Below are positions 17,382 to 25,762 of a stretch of 64,000 bases of DNA, one piece after another; positions within the stretch are counted from its first letter, which is position 1; each line of letters begins with the position of its first letter. Position numbers and translations under genes: made by a program. Below the pieces are notes generated by a model. It was given only the letters and a program-made list of their open reading frames with translations, had not been told where the DNA came from and searched no databases. Source of the DNA: Qiania dongpingensis (GTDB taxonomy: Bacteria > Bacillota > Clostridia > Lachnospirales > Lachnospiraceae). The stretch covers positions 868,001 to 932,000 of the forward strand of contig NZ_CP060634.1 of NCBI RefSeq assembly GCF_014337195.1. Direction: 5' to 3'.

Positions 17382-19513
17382 TTCTTTGTTTCTCCAAATT
17401 CTGCTCTGATTATTTGTTCTATTTCTTCTCTAGAAATACCTTTCTTTTTAACGCTCTTAATATATTTCTGAAATTTCTCTCGCTCTTTTGTTTTCCTAAT
17501 ATTTACATCATCTAAATCACGTTTAATCACACTTGCTTCTTTATAAGTAAATTTAAACATAAAATTATTAGCTTTAACGGATTCAATTTCTTTGACCAGC
17601 CAGTCTCCAATAATATTGCACCCTGAAACTCGTAACCATGCTTTTGTTCGGGTAAATGCTGTAAATAATTTATTCCTCATTATAATACTGTCACGATGTT
17701 CTTCACAGATATCACAACCAATCACAAAAACCATTGCTGCCTCATTACCTTTAGCCTTATATAAAGTGGACAAAGTTACACAATCATCTTCGTAAAAACC
17801 TTTTTGATATGATATCGCCGAAAGATTATATGTTCTTATATCCTTATTATATAAATCACTAGCTATTTGGGCAAAATATTTTTTTGCCCATCTATCATCT
17901 ATGGAAATGACCATAATATCATCTGCTCTAAGTTTGTCAATCTTAATTGCTTTTTCAATCTGATCTACAACCCAATCCATTTCTTCTTCTACATTCTCAG
18001 CTGAATTAACAACAATAAGTTCATCAGAAGTTTGATCTTTCGAGATTGATAATGGACTATTTTCAACAGGACGTTCAATAATCATGTTATCTCCGCTAAC
18101 ACAATTACCTTCAACAACATGATATCCTAAATCATTCCAATGAGCATTATTTTCTAAACTCTGAATTAAAATACCATTATAAATACCAAAACCTATTGCA
18201 TGAGCCAGAACGAGAATTTCACGAGGGTTTCTATATGATTTTGATAATACTATATCATTTTCCATTTCAGGATATTTCTTTTGTAATTCCGGTAAATTTA
18301 TACCGTTATTTCCAAACTTATTTGCAAATGTACGCATTGTATCTTGAATTTTTACATCAAAAATGTTTTGTAAATCATCATATCCCCAAACAATACTATC
18401 GTTTTTAACAATAGAACGGCACAATTGATAAAATGAGGGTTTAAAATCCTGGGCTTCATCTATTAGCACATAATCATAATACTGATTCAAGATTCCTTTT
18501 TTCTTTATTAAGATATCCTCACATATATAATCAAATGGAAACTCTGACTTTATATTGGCCTCACGAAAAGTTATCGGTATTATTCCCTCTCTGACACAAC
18601 AATCATAGTATACTCCCTTAACATTATTTCCTCCCCAAGCATGTCTAATATGAATTGAATTTTCCAAATCAGGTATTTGTCCATCCCCTAGTGTCTTGTA
18701 AAATCTAGTAACTAAAGTTTCTATATAGTCATATAGACTTTTTGTCATAAATGTGTATAATATTTTTGCATTAGGATTGTCTAAGTGAATCAATGCTGCC
18801 TTCATTGCTAAAATTATAGTTTTGCCTGTACCAGCCAAGCCTCTAATTCTCTGTGGGCCTCGTAATTGAGATAATGCTGCATATTTCTGTTCTTCATCGA
18901 ACACTGCTATTTCCTGTTCCATCTTTTTAAGTATAAAAGCTTTCGATGTAAAATCTTCTTTTTCTATGATTCTCTCTTTAGGTCTTATAATTGCTGTTGA
19001 ACCTTCTATAATAGAAAAAACTTGTCTTATAATATCTTCTTCAATTTTTTCAGAGTTCAGATCTTCAAGATACCGACGAACTTCTAATTCATTTTGAATT
19101 AACGGCAAAGACCCATCCTCATTAACAACATCACGATAAAAAGGTATAAATAATGCACTCGATAAGTTAATTGTCAAATCCCTTTTACCCTTTTTTATTT
19201 TCCTACTGTTCGATTTAATTAATTTAGAAAATATATAATCTTCTATCCATGATATTTCATCAACCAAATCATCAAGTTCACTGCCAGCTCTATCCCTTTC
19301 AATACTTGAACACTTAAAAGCCACAACTCCGTGGTGCGGGCTTATAAGTAATATATGTGGAAATCTAATTTCTTGGTCTAATTCCTTAATCAGGGGAAAA
19401 CGATAAAATACTTTCACTTCATTATCCTTAAAGAATATTTTTTGAAGATAGCTAACCAACTTCTGTGACGGTATATCATCATAATAATCTTGTGACAAAA
19501 TATTTAATTGCAT
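17378..19513 (-). CDS. Superfamily I (UvrD-like) helicase with N-terminal nuclease-like region
   Basis: A 711-residue protein. Residues about 1-130 (FPHILLISPHHGVVAFKCSS) resemble a PD-(D/E)XK/NERD-like fold but the D/E-x-K triad is not obvious. Helicase motifs follow: Walker A GLAGTGKTII (about 228), VLIDEAQDF (about 350), KSYRNPREIL, TLYKAKGNEAAMVFV and FTAFTRTKAW. The C-terminus is basic and coiled. GC content is visibly lower than in the flanking genes, and it is tightly coupled to the DUF2290 gene. This suggests acquired DNA and a role against foreign DNA, but no experiment is implied. Confidence 0.87.
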   Translation of the reverse strand: MQLNILSQDYYDDIPSQKLVSYLQKIFFKDNEVKVFYRFPLIKELDQEIRFPHILLISPHHGVVAFKCSSIERDRAGSELDDLVDEISWIEDYIFSKLIKSNSRKIKKGKRDLTINLSSALFIPFYRDVVNEDGSLPLIQNELEVRRYLEDLNSEKIEEDIIRQVFSIIEGSTAIIRPKERIIEKEDFTSKAFILKKMEQEIAVFDEEQKYAALSQLRGPQRIRGLAGTGKTIILAMKAALIHLDNPNAKILYTFMTKSLYDYIETLVTRFYKTLGDGQIPDLENSIHIRHAWGGNNVKGVYYDCCVREGIIPITFREANIKSEFPFDYICEDILIKKKGILNQYYDYVLIDEAQDFKPSFYQLCRSIVKNDSIVWGYDDLQNIFDVKIQDTMRTFANKFGNNGINLPELQKKYPEMENDIVLSKSYRNPREILVLAHAIGFGIYNGILIQSLENNAHWNDLGYHVVEGNCVSGDNMIIERPVENSPLSISKDQTSDELIVVNSAENVEEEMDWVVDQIEKAIKIDKLRADDIMVISIDDRWAKKYFAQIASDLYNKDIRTYNLSAISYQKGFYEDDCVTLSTLYKAKGNEAAMVFVIGCDICEEHRDSIIMRNKLFTAFTRTKAWLRVSGCNIIGDWLVKEIESVKANNFMFKFTYKEASVIKRDLDDVNIRKTKEREKFQKYIKSVKKKGISREEIEQIIRAEFGETKN

Positions 19514-19570
19514 TTTTCCTTATGCTCCTCTCCTATATTCAACAAATCGCCTTTAAAATAAGCCTACCAT

Positions 19571-20929
19571 TTACTGTTTCCGTTGTAATTCAACACAAAC
19601 CTCCACATGTCCTGTCCACGGAAACATATCCACCGGCCATGCTCCTTCTGCCCGGTATCCTCCCCGCGCCAGATATTTAAGGTCCCGCGCCAGCGTCTCC
19701 GGATTACATGAGATATAGACGATCTTTTTCGGAGCCAGCCGCAAAACGGAGGATAAAAATGCCTCGTCGCTTCCTGCCCTGGGAGGGTCCATAAACACCA
19801 CATCGGCATGTTCCCCCTGTTCTGCCATCCCGGTCATGAATTCTCCTGCGTCATTCTGGTAAAAACGGATATTTTTCACATCGTTACGTTTGGCATTCGC
19901 AATGGCATCCCGGACCGCTTCTTTGCTGAGCTCTACCCCTATGACCTCGCTGGCCAGACTGCTGGCCGTCAGCCCGATTGTCCCGATTCCGCAGTACGCA
20001 TCGATAACACGTTCTTTTCCTGTCAGGCCGGCCAATTCAATTGCCTTGCCGTAGAGAACCTCTGTCTGGACGGGGTTTACCTGATAAAAGGATCTGGGGG
20101 AAATCCGGAATACTTTTCCGCAAAGAGTATCTTCAATATATCCTTTTCCGTAAAGAGTGATCTCCCGTTCTCCCAGTACCATGCTGGTCTTCTTATCATT
20201 GACGTTCAGCACAACAGTCGTGATTTCCGGATGGAGTTCCCGAAGGGCTTTCACAAAGTTATTTTTAGATGGCAAAATCGGAGATGACAGCACCAGGACC
20301 ACCAGCACCTCTCCGCTGGTAAAGCCCCGCCTGATCAGAACATGGCGAAGAAGGCCATAGCCGGTGTCTTCATCATATATTCGAATCTTAAAGGATTTTA
20401 ACAGCCCACGGATATCCCGGATGATTGCGTCCGCCTGCTCGTCCTCAATGAGGCAGCCATCTATGGGAACGACTCTGTGGCTGTTTTTTTCATAGACACC
20501 AGAAATGACCGTCCCGTCTTTTTTCCGGTCAAAAACCGCATGTACTTTGTTTCGGTAATGGAAGGGATCTTTCATTCCGATTATGGGATGAACCCGGCAG
20601 ATTCCCTTTAACAGAGATTCCACCATTTTCTGCTTTCTATGCAGCTGCTCCTCATAAGAAATCCCCTGATATTCACAGCCGCCGCATTTCTTTGAGGCCG
20701 GGCAGAACGGTCCCTTATCCTCCCTGCAGCCACCGCCGGCTGCAGCCGCATGGCTGTCTTTTGAAAAAACAGACTTAATCTTACCAGTATTCGGTTTCCC
20801 TTTTCGCTCTGAAAACGTTTCTCCTAATCCCGTCTTTTTACCATGAATCTTATTTCCCGGTGTTTCCTTCCCTTTCGCATCCGAAGCTTTTAACTGTTTA
20901 TTCCACTTTTCGCCCTTTAACTGACTCAT
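19571..20929 (-). CDS. rlmD: 23S rRNA (uracil-5-)-methyltransferase, RlmD-type, without TRAM domain
   Basis: A 452-residue RumA-family enzyme. A basic N-terminal extension of about 70 residues (rich in Lys/Gly) replaces the TRAM domain. The 4Fe-4S cysteines are CPASKKCGGCEYQ plus an upstream Cys. The SAM-binding core is RVIDAYCGIGTIGL, DVVFMDPPRAG, and the catalytic Cys sits in YISCNPETLARDL. It methylates a uracil in 23S rRNA. A second paralogue with TRAM lies at 34801-36300, so the two may modify different uracils (RlmD and RlmCD types). Confidence 0.9.
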   Translation of the reverse strand: MSQLKGEKWNKQLKASDAKGKETPGNKIHGKKTGLGETFSERKGKPNTGKIKSVFSKDSHAAAAGGGCREDKGPFCPASKKCGGCEYQGISYEEQLHRKQKMVESLLKGICRVHPIIGMKDPFHYRNKVHAVFDRKKDGTVISGVYEKNSHRVVPIDGCLIEDEQADAIIRDIRGLLKSFKIRIYDEDTGYGLLRHVLIRRGFTSGEVLVVLVLSSPILPSKNNFVKALRELHPEITTVVLNVNDKKTSMVLGEREITLYGKGYIEDTLCGKVFRISPRSFYQVNPVQTEVLYGKAIELAGLTGKERVIDAYCGIGTIGLTASSLASEVIGVELSKEAVRDAIANAKRNDVKNIRFYQNDAGEFMTGMAEQGEHADVVFMDPPRAGSDEAFLSSVLRLAPKKIVYISCNPETLARDLKYLARGGYRAEGAWPVDMFPWTGHVEVCVELQRKQ

Positions 20930-21028
20930 TCCCTGTCTCTTCCTTCCCTCTCCGGCCGTTTTTCCTCTCCGGTGTTCTCATACTTATGCTGTTCCTGCCA
21001 GCTGATTATTCTGTGCGTACCGGGTCTG

Positions 21029-22231
21029 CTATTTTTCATCACATACCTGAAAGATATAAAATTTCAGATAATATGAATCATCCGCCGCCCAAAGTATCGG
21101 ATGGTCCGGAGCCTGAGTGCGAAATTCCACCTGCCGCAGCCGTTTGTGTACATTTTGGGCGGCTTGTCCGATCGTCCGGGTGAATAATTCATAATCCATA
21201 AAATGAGAACAGGAGCAGGTAGCCAGATACCCTCCGTCTTTGATCAGTTTCATGGCCCGCAGATTGATCTCCCGGTAGCCTTTTACCGCGTTCTTTATGG
21301 AATTCCTGGACTTTGTAAACGCCGGCGGATCTAAGATCACCACATCGAACTTCTCTCCCCGTTTCTCCAGTTCAGGGAGCAGCTCAAAAACATCGGCGCA
21401 GCGAAACTCCACTTTCTCTTCCAAATGATTCAACGCCGCATTTTCCCTCGCCTGGGCCACTCCCAATTCAGACGCATCCACGCCGAGCACGCTCTCCGCC
21501 CCTGCCAATCCCGCGTTTAAAGCAAAGGAACCTGTATGCGTAAAACAGTCCAATACCCTCGCGCCGGGGCACAGCTTCCAAATTGCCTTGCGGTTATACT
21601 TCTGATCCAGAAAAAAGCCTGTCTTCTGCCCCTCTTTTACATCCACCAAATAACGGACACCATTTTCTGTAATCTCCACCTTTGTATCAAAAGGTTCCCC
21701 AAGAAATCCCTTGACACATTCCATCCCTTCCTGCTTTCTGACCTTCGCGTCACTCCGTTCATAGACGCCGCGGATGACGATTCCATCTTCCTTCATAAGC
21801 TGTTTCAGCGTGTCAACGATCAGTACCTTAAACCGGTCGATTCCCAGCGCCAGCGACTGTACCACCAGCACGTCGGAAAACTTATCTATCACAATACCGG
21901 GCAGAAAATCGGCTTCTCCGAAAATCACCCGGCAGCTGTCCGTATCCACTACCTGTTTTCGGTATTCCCAAGCGTTCTTAACACGCATCCGGATAAATTC
22001 CTCATCTATCTCGGCATCCTTGTTCCGAGTCATCATACGGACCGTCAGCTTGGAATTCCGGTTTATGAACCCTTTTCCCAGCGGATACCCGTCGAAGTCA
22101 TGTATCAGTACAATGTCTCCATCCTCAAAATTTCCCAGAATACTTGCCACCTCATTGTCGTAAATCCAAGGACCGCCTGATTTCAAAGTCCGTCCTGCTC
22201 CCTTTTTCAGCGTTACGATTGCATTGCTCAT
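21029..22231 (-). CDS. rlmI: Class I SAM-dependent rRNA methyltransferase, RlmI-like, with PUA domain
   Basis: A 400-residue enzyme: PUA domain at residues 1-75 (KSGGPWIYDNEVASI), an EEHEE-like middle domain, then a Rossmann methyltransferase with RVLDCFTHTGSFALNAGLAG (residue ~220), DVVILDPPAFTKSR and the catalytic Cys in CSCSHFM. This architecture matches RlmI, which makes m5C1962 in 23S rRNA. The ATG at 22231 follows GGGAGGAAAAT. It is followed 99 bases later by the RlmD-type gene. Confidence 0.88.
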   Translation of the reverse strand: MSNAIVTLKKGAGRTLKSGGPWIYDNEVASILGNFEDGDIVLIHDFDGYPLGKGFINRNSKLTVRMMTRNKDAEIDEEFIRMRVKNAWEYRKQVVDTDSCRVIFGEADFLPGIVIDKFSDVLVVQSLALGIDRFKVLIVDTLKQLMKEDGIVIRGVYERSDAKVRKQEGMECVKGFLGEPFDTKVEITENGVRYLVDVKEGQKTGFFLDQKYNRKAIWKLCPGARVLDCFTHTGSFALNAGLAGAESVLGVDASELGVAQARENAALNHLEEKVEFRCADVFELLPELEKRGEKFDVVILDPPAFTKSRNSIKNAVKGYREINLRAMKLIKDGGYLATCSCSHFMDYELFTRTIGQAAQNVHKRLRQVEFRTQAPDHPILWAADDSYYLKFYIFQVCDEK

Positions 22232-22298
22232 ATTTTCCTCCCGCCGTCCGGCTGTATTTTATCCTCGCTGTTCAAGCCTGTTTTCCTTTATATCCCCT

Positions 22299-23189
22299 CT
22301 ATATCCCCTCATGATCAAATGCAGGGATAAAGCTCTCCCCGGCTGCCTCGCCTTCCTGAATGAACCCATTCTCTACTCCGATGGAAACGGCATAGTCCAC
22401 CAGTCTGTCATATTCCCGTTTCGTGACACGCCGGTTTAATTCAGGCCATTCATTCACCTGCAGCAGCGGCGTATATTGATTCATCAGGCTCAGATAGACC
22501 TGATCTCCGTATGTCTCATATACATAGCCCACCACTGCTTTTGCATTTTTCAAATGTCCTGGAAGAAGCAGATGGCGGACAATCACGCCTCTTTTCATAT
22601 TTCCGTCCGGGCCAAAAACAGCCCGGCCCTGCTGGCGCACCATCTCTTTCAATGCGGCCTGCGCCGTTTCCGGATAATCCTCCGCTCCGGAATACCGCCG
22701 CGCCGTCTCTTTCTCCATATATTTAAAATCCGTCAGGTAGACATCCACAATGCCCTCCAGTGTTTTTAACGTAACCGTCTTTTCATAGCCGCCGCAGTTA
22801 TATATGACAGGCAGGGATAATCCGCCTGTTCTGGCCTTCTCTATCGCGGCTATGATCTCCGGGGTATAATGAGTCGGCGTCACCAGGTTTATATTGGCCG
22901 CGCCTTTCTCCTGAAGCTCCAGGAATATCTCCGCCAGCCTTTCCACTGTAATCTGTTTTCCCGTTTCAGCGCGGGCAATCTGGTAATTCTGGCAGTAAAC
23001 ACACCGAAGGTTACAGCCGCTGAAAAACACGGTGCCCGATCCATTTGTACCAGAAATACAAGGTTCCTCCCAAATATGAAGAGAAGCCCGCGCCGCATAA
23101 ATCCCGCTGCCTGTGACACCACAGTAACCTGTCTGTCCGGATTTACGGTCCACGCTGCATTCTCTCGGGCAAAGTCTGCAGATTCCCAT
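22299..23189 (-). CDS. Radical SAM protein (PflA-like activating-enzyme fold)
   Basis: A 296-residue radical SAM protein. The N-terminus has a CRLCPRECSVDR segment and CGV, then the cluster motif CNLRCVYCQNYQ near residue 60. The barrel continues with NLVTPTHYTPEIIAAI, PVIYNCGGYE and YLTDFKYME. This matches the family annotated as pyruvate-formate-lyase-activating-like radical SAM proteins of unknown substrate (COG1313). The start follows AGAGGGAATCGGG. It sits alone upstream of rlmI in the same direction. Confidence 0.87.
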   Translation of the reverse strand: MGICRLCPRECSVDRKSGQTGYCGVTGSGIYAARASLHIWEEPCISGTNGSGTVFFSGCNLRCVYCQNYQIARAETGKQITVERLAEIFLELQEKGAANINLVTPTHYTPEIIAAIEKARTGGLSLPVIYNCGGYEKTVTLKTLEGIVDVYLTDFKYMEKETARRYSGAEDYPETAQAALKEMVRQQGRAVFGPDGNMKRGVIVRHLLLPGHLKNAKAVVGYVYETYGDQVYLSLMNQYTPLLQVNEWPELNRRVTKREYDRLVDYAVSIGVENGFIQEGEAAGESFIPAFDHEGI

Positions 23190-23304
23190 CCCGATTCCCT
23201 CTTTTCCCTTTTAACAGCCAAAAGATATCATTATTCTACATTATACTGGAATCAGACTCTAAATACAACAACACCCATCCGCCATCTTAAAAGGAGGTAC
23301 TAAA

Positions 23305-23343
23305 ACAGACAGCGGCAGATCTTTTCCGGCTGCCGCTGTCTGT
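23305..23343 (-). terminator. Intrinsic terminator after the cytidylate-kinase-like gene
   Basis: A perfect 14-bp inverted repeat, ACAGACAGCGGCAG (23305-23318) with CTGCCGCTGTCTGT (23330-23343), followed on the minus strand by TTTTAG. Confidence 0.85.
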
Positions 23344-23403
23344 CAATATTCATATTCTGTTTCGCTCATATTCGGTCCGTGAACCTGAATTCGGTCAAAC
23401 ACA

Positions 23404-23997
23404 TTACTCCATTCCGGCCAGATCCGCCAAAATATCCACACACTTTTCAAGGCCGATAACTCCGCTGTCCAGGGAGATATGATAATTCTGTGCCATTCCC
23501 CATTTTCGCTCCGTATAATATTCATAGTTCAGGCGCCGTTTTTTGTCCTTTTCTGCAAGCCTTTTCTCAGGCTTTTTTTCTGTCTCCCCATACAGCTTTA
23601 CGATCCGCTCTGCTTTCTTCTTCACATCCGCACAAATAAAGGCGTGCAGGCAGTCCTCCCGGTCCCTCAGAATATAGTCCGCACAGCGTCCCACTATCAC
23701 GCACGATTCTTTCTCTGCAAGCTCCAGGATGATCTTTCTCTGAACTGACCAGAGATAATCGTTTACCGACATGCCGTTGCTCTCTCTGCCTAAAAAGGAA
23801 TAAGCAAAGCGGTTTTTCGTCGGTGAATCCTCGCCCTGCTCTGCTACAAACTGCTCCGAAAGCCCGGATTCCTTCGCCACCTTTTCAATCAGCTCTTTGT
23901 CGTAAAAGGAAATCCCAAGCCGCTCCGCCGTCTGCCTTCCGATCGTCCTCCCGCCGCTGCCAAATTCTCTGCTTATGGTAATAATCTTTTTCGCCAT
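23404..23997 (-). CDS. Cytidylate kinase-like family protein
   Basis: A 197-residue P-loop kinase-like protein beginning MAKKIITISREFGSGGRTIG at 23997 (AGGAGG upstream), which holds the nucleotide-binding GSGGRTIG loop. DKELI, VIVGRCADYIL and the lid KRRLNYEYYTERKWG follow. It belongs to the cytidylate-kinase-like group (PF13189) common in Clostridia, distinct from true Cmk; substrate unknown. It lies 70 bases after the MATE gene on the same strand and ends at a strong terminator. Confidence 0.87.
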   Translation of the reverse strand: MAKKIITISREFGSGGRTIGRQTAERLGISFYDKELIEKVAKESGLSEQFVAEQGEDSPTKNRFAYSFLGRESNGMSVNDYLWSVQRKIILELAEKESCVIVGRCADYILRDREDCLHAFICADVKKKAERIVKLYGETEKKPEKRLAEKDKKRRLNYEYYTERKWGMAQNYHISLDSGVIGLEKCVDILADLAGME

Positions 23998-24067
23998 ATT
24001 AACTCCTCCTTTTTCTTGATTTATTATACCATTTTTTGTTCCGAACCGAAATAAAAATGCCGGCAGT

Positions 24068-25450
24068 TTAAGCAAACCTCTTTTTTGCGACCCGTCTCAT
24101 CAGCACTGCCGCAAGAATCAATGCCGCACCTTCCGCTATGGGAAAAGCGGTCCAGATCAGCGTCTCCGCGTTGGGAAGACGGGTAAAAATCCATGCAAGC
24201 GGAAGTGCCACTATGATCAACCGTACCATGGACACCAATAAGGAACGGACCCCATTCCCCAGCGCCTGAAAAACACCCTGATAAGCGATATTGGCGCCGG
24301 CAAACAAATAGCCCAATGTAATGATGCGCGCTGCCCGGATACAAAGCGCCCGCGTTTCATCAGACAGGGAAAAAATACCGATTAGCTGTCCTGCAAATAA
24401 CTGCAGCAATATGGCTCCCACCAGCATGATAATCAATGTATAAACCATTCCGTAGCGGATTCCTTCATGTATCCTCTTTTCGTCCCGTTTCCCATAATTG
24501 AACCCAATAATAGGAATCATAGCGTTATTCATACCGAAAGCCGCAAAAAAGACAAACTGCTGAATTTTATAATAAATCCCGTATGCCGTTACCGCCGCTG
24601 TGGAAACTGCTCCAAATATGATATTCACGCCATAGGTCATGAATGACATCATAGCCTGCATGATAATGGCTGGTATCCCAATAGTATAGACTTCCGTAAT
24701 GATCTTTTTCCTCGGACGCAGATATTGAAAGTCTGTATTGATATCCCTTCTGTTGCATATCATGTGAAACAGGATTCCCAGAACAAGGGAAATCACCTGT
24801 CCGATAACAGTCGCATATGCTGCTCCTTCAATTCCCATTTCCGGAAATCCCAGATATCCAAAGATCAATATTGGATCCAAAATAATGTTGGTCACAGCCC
24901 CGGCTACCTGGGCGACGGTCGACAGCATGGTCCGGCCTGTAGCCTGCAAAAGCTTCTCGTAGATCATAAACAAAATGCTTCCAAAGGAAAGTATAGAGCA
25001 GATTCCCAGATATGCCTTTCCCATTTGAAGGACAACAGGATTCTTTGTTTGGGAAATCATATAGGCATTCACGCCGAAGATACCGAACAGTAAAAATACA
25101 ATATAGGTGCAGAGTCCTAAAAAGACGGCATTGCCCGAAATCCAGCTTCCTTTCTCCCTGTCGCCCTGGCCAAGGCTCTTTGACAGCAGTGCATTTACTC
25201 CGACTCCGGTACCAATGCCAATCGCGACCATCAGCATCTGGACCGGGAATGCCAGGGTAAGGGCATTCACTGCATAATCTCCCAAATGTGCCACAGTAGG
25301 CGTATCCTTTATGCTGCTCACAAAAAAGCTATCCACAATATTGTACAAAGCCTGCAGTGCCATGGATAAGATCATGGGAATCCCCATGGTCAGCATCAGC
25401 TTTTTGATGGGCGCTGTTCCCATCCGGTTCATAGTAACTTCTTTTTCCAT
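24068..25450 (-). CDS. MATE family efflux transporter
   Basis: A 460-residue, 12-helix MATE transporter with the two six-helix halves (starts KKLMLTMGIPMILSMALQAL; second half begins VYTIGIPAIIMQAMMSFM). Such proteins export drugs or metabolites with Na+ or H+. The ATG at 25450 follows GAGGAGG at an 11-base spacing and starts just ahead of the first helix. An upstream start at 25570 would add 40 acidic residues but has no ribosome site. Substrate unknown. Confidence 0.9.
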   Translation of the reverse strand: MEKEVTMNRMGTAPIKKLMLTMGIPMILSMALQALYNIVDSFFVSSIKDTPTVAHLGDYAVNALTLAFPVQMLMVAIGIGTGVGVNALLSKSLGQGDREKGSWISGNAVFLGLCTYIVFLLFGIFGVNAYMISQTKNPVVLQMGKAYLGICSILSFGSILFMIYEKLLQATGRTMLSTVAQVAGAVTNIILDPILIFGYLGFPEMGIEGAAYATVIGQVISLVLGILFHMICNRRDINTDFQYLRPRKKIITEVYTIGIPAIIMQAMMSFMTYGVNIIFGAVSTAAVTAYGIYYKIQQFVFFAAFGMNNAMIPIIGFNYGKRDEKRIHEGIRYGMVYTLIIMLVGAILLQLFAGQLIGIFSLSDETRALCIRAARIITLGYLFAGANIAYQGVFQALGNGVRSLLVSMVRLIIVALPLAWIFTRLPNAETLIWTAFPIAEGAALILAAVLMRRVAKKRFA

Positions 25451-25575
25451 TGTCTCGGTTTCCTCCTCATATTCAGTCGTCTCTGGAGTCTTTTGGGGCA
25501 AGCTGCCATAACCCGAATCCATGAATTGTGCGTACTTTTTGTACAATGGGAAGTCCAAAGGAGTCTTCATTACAC

Positions 25576-25614
25576 AAAAAAAATGCGCAAATCCGACATC
25601 CGGATTTACGCATT
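25576..25614 (-). terminator. Hairpin with long U-run between the hydrogenase operon and the MATE gene
   Basis: AATGCGCAAATCCG (25582-25595) pairs with CGGATTTACGCATT (25601-25614), one mismatch. On the minus strand it is followed by eight T. It lies about 130 bases before the MATE start. It may be a second terminator for the hydrogenase operon or an attenuator of the MATE gene. Confidence 0.8.
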
Positions 25615-25674
25615 ACAGCCACTCGATTCTTTATTATTTTATCCATTTGTTTTTAAATTGTCAAGCAAAATTTG

Positions 25675-25706
25675 AACAGGGCGCCGCATTACACGGACGC
25701 CCTGTT
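25675..25706 (-). terminator. Hairpin downstream of the hydrogenase gene
   Basis: AACAGGGCG (25675-25683) pairs with CGCCCTGTT (25698-25706), followed on the minus strand by CAAATTTT, a weak U-run. It is the first hairpin after the hydrogenase stop codon. Confidence 0.55.
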
Positions 25707-25762
25707 CCTATATAGAAGGTATAATAATGGGTAGCAATGTTAGTTGTTCAGACGGCTTTTTA

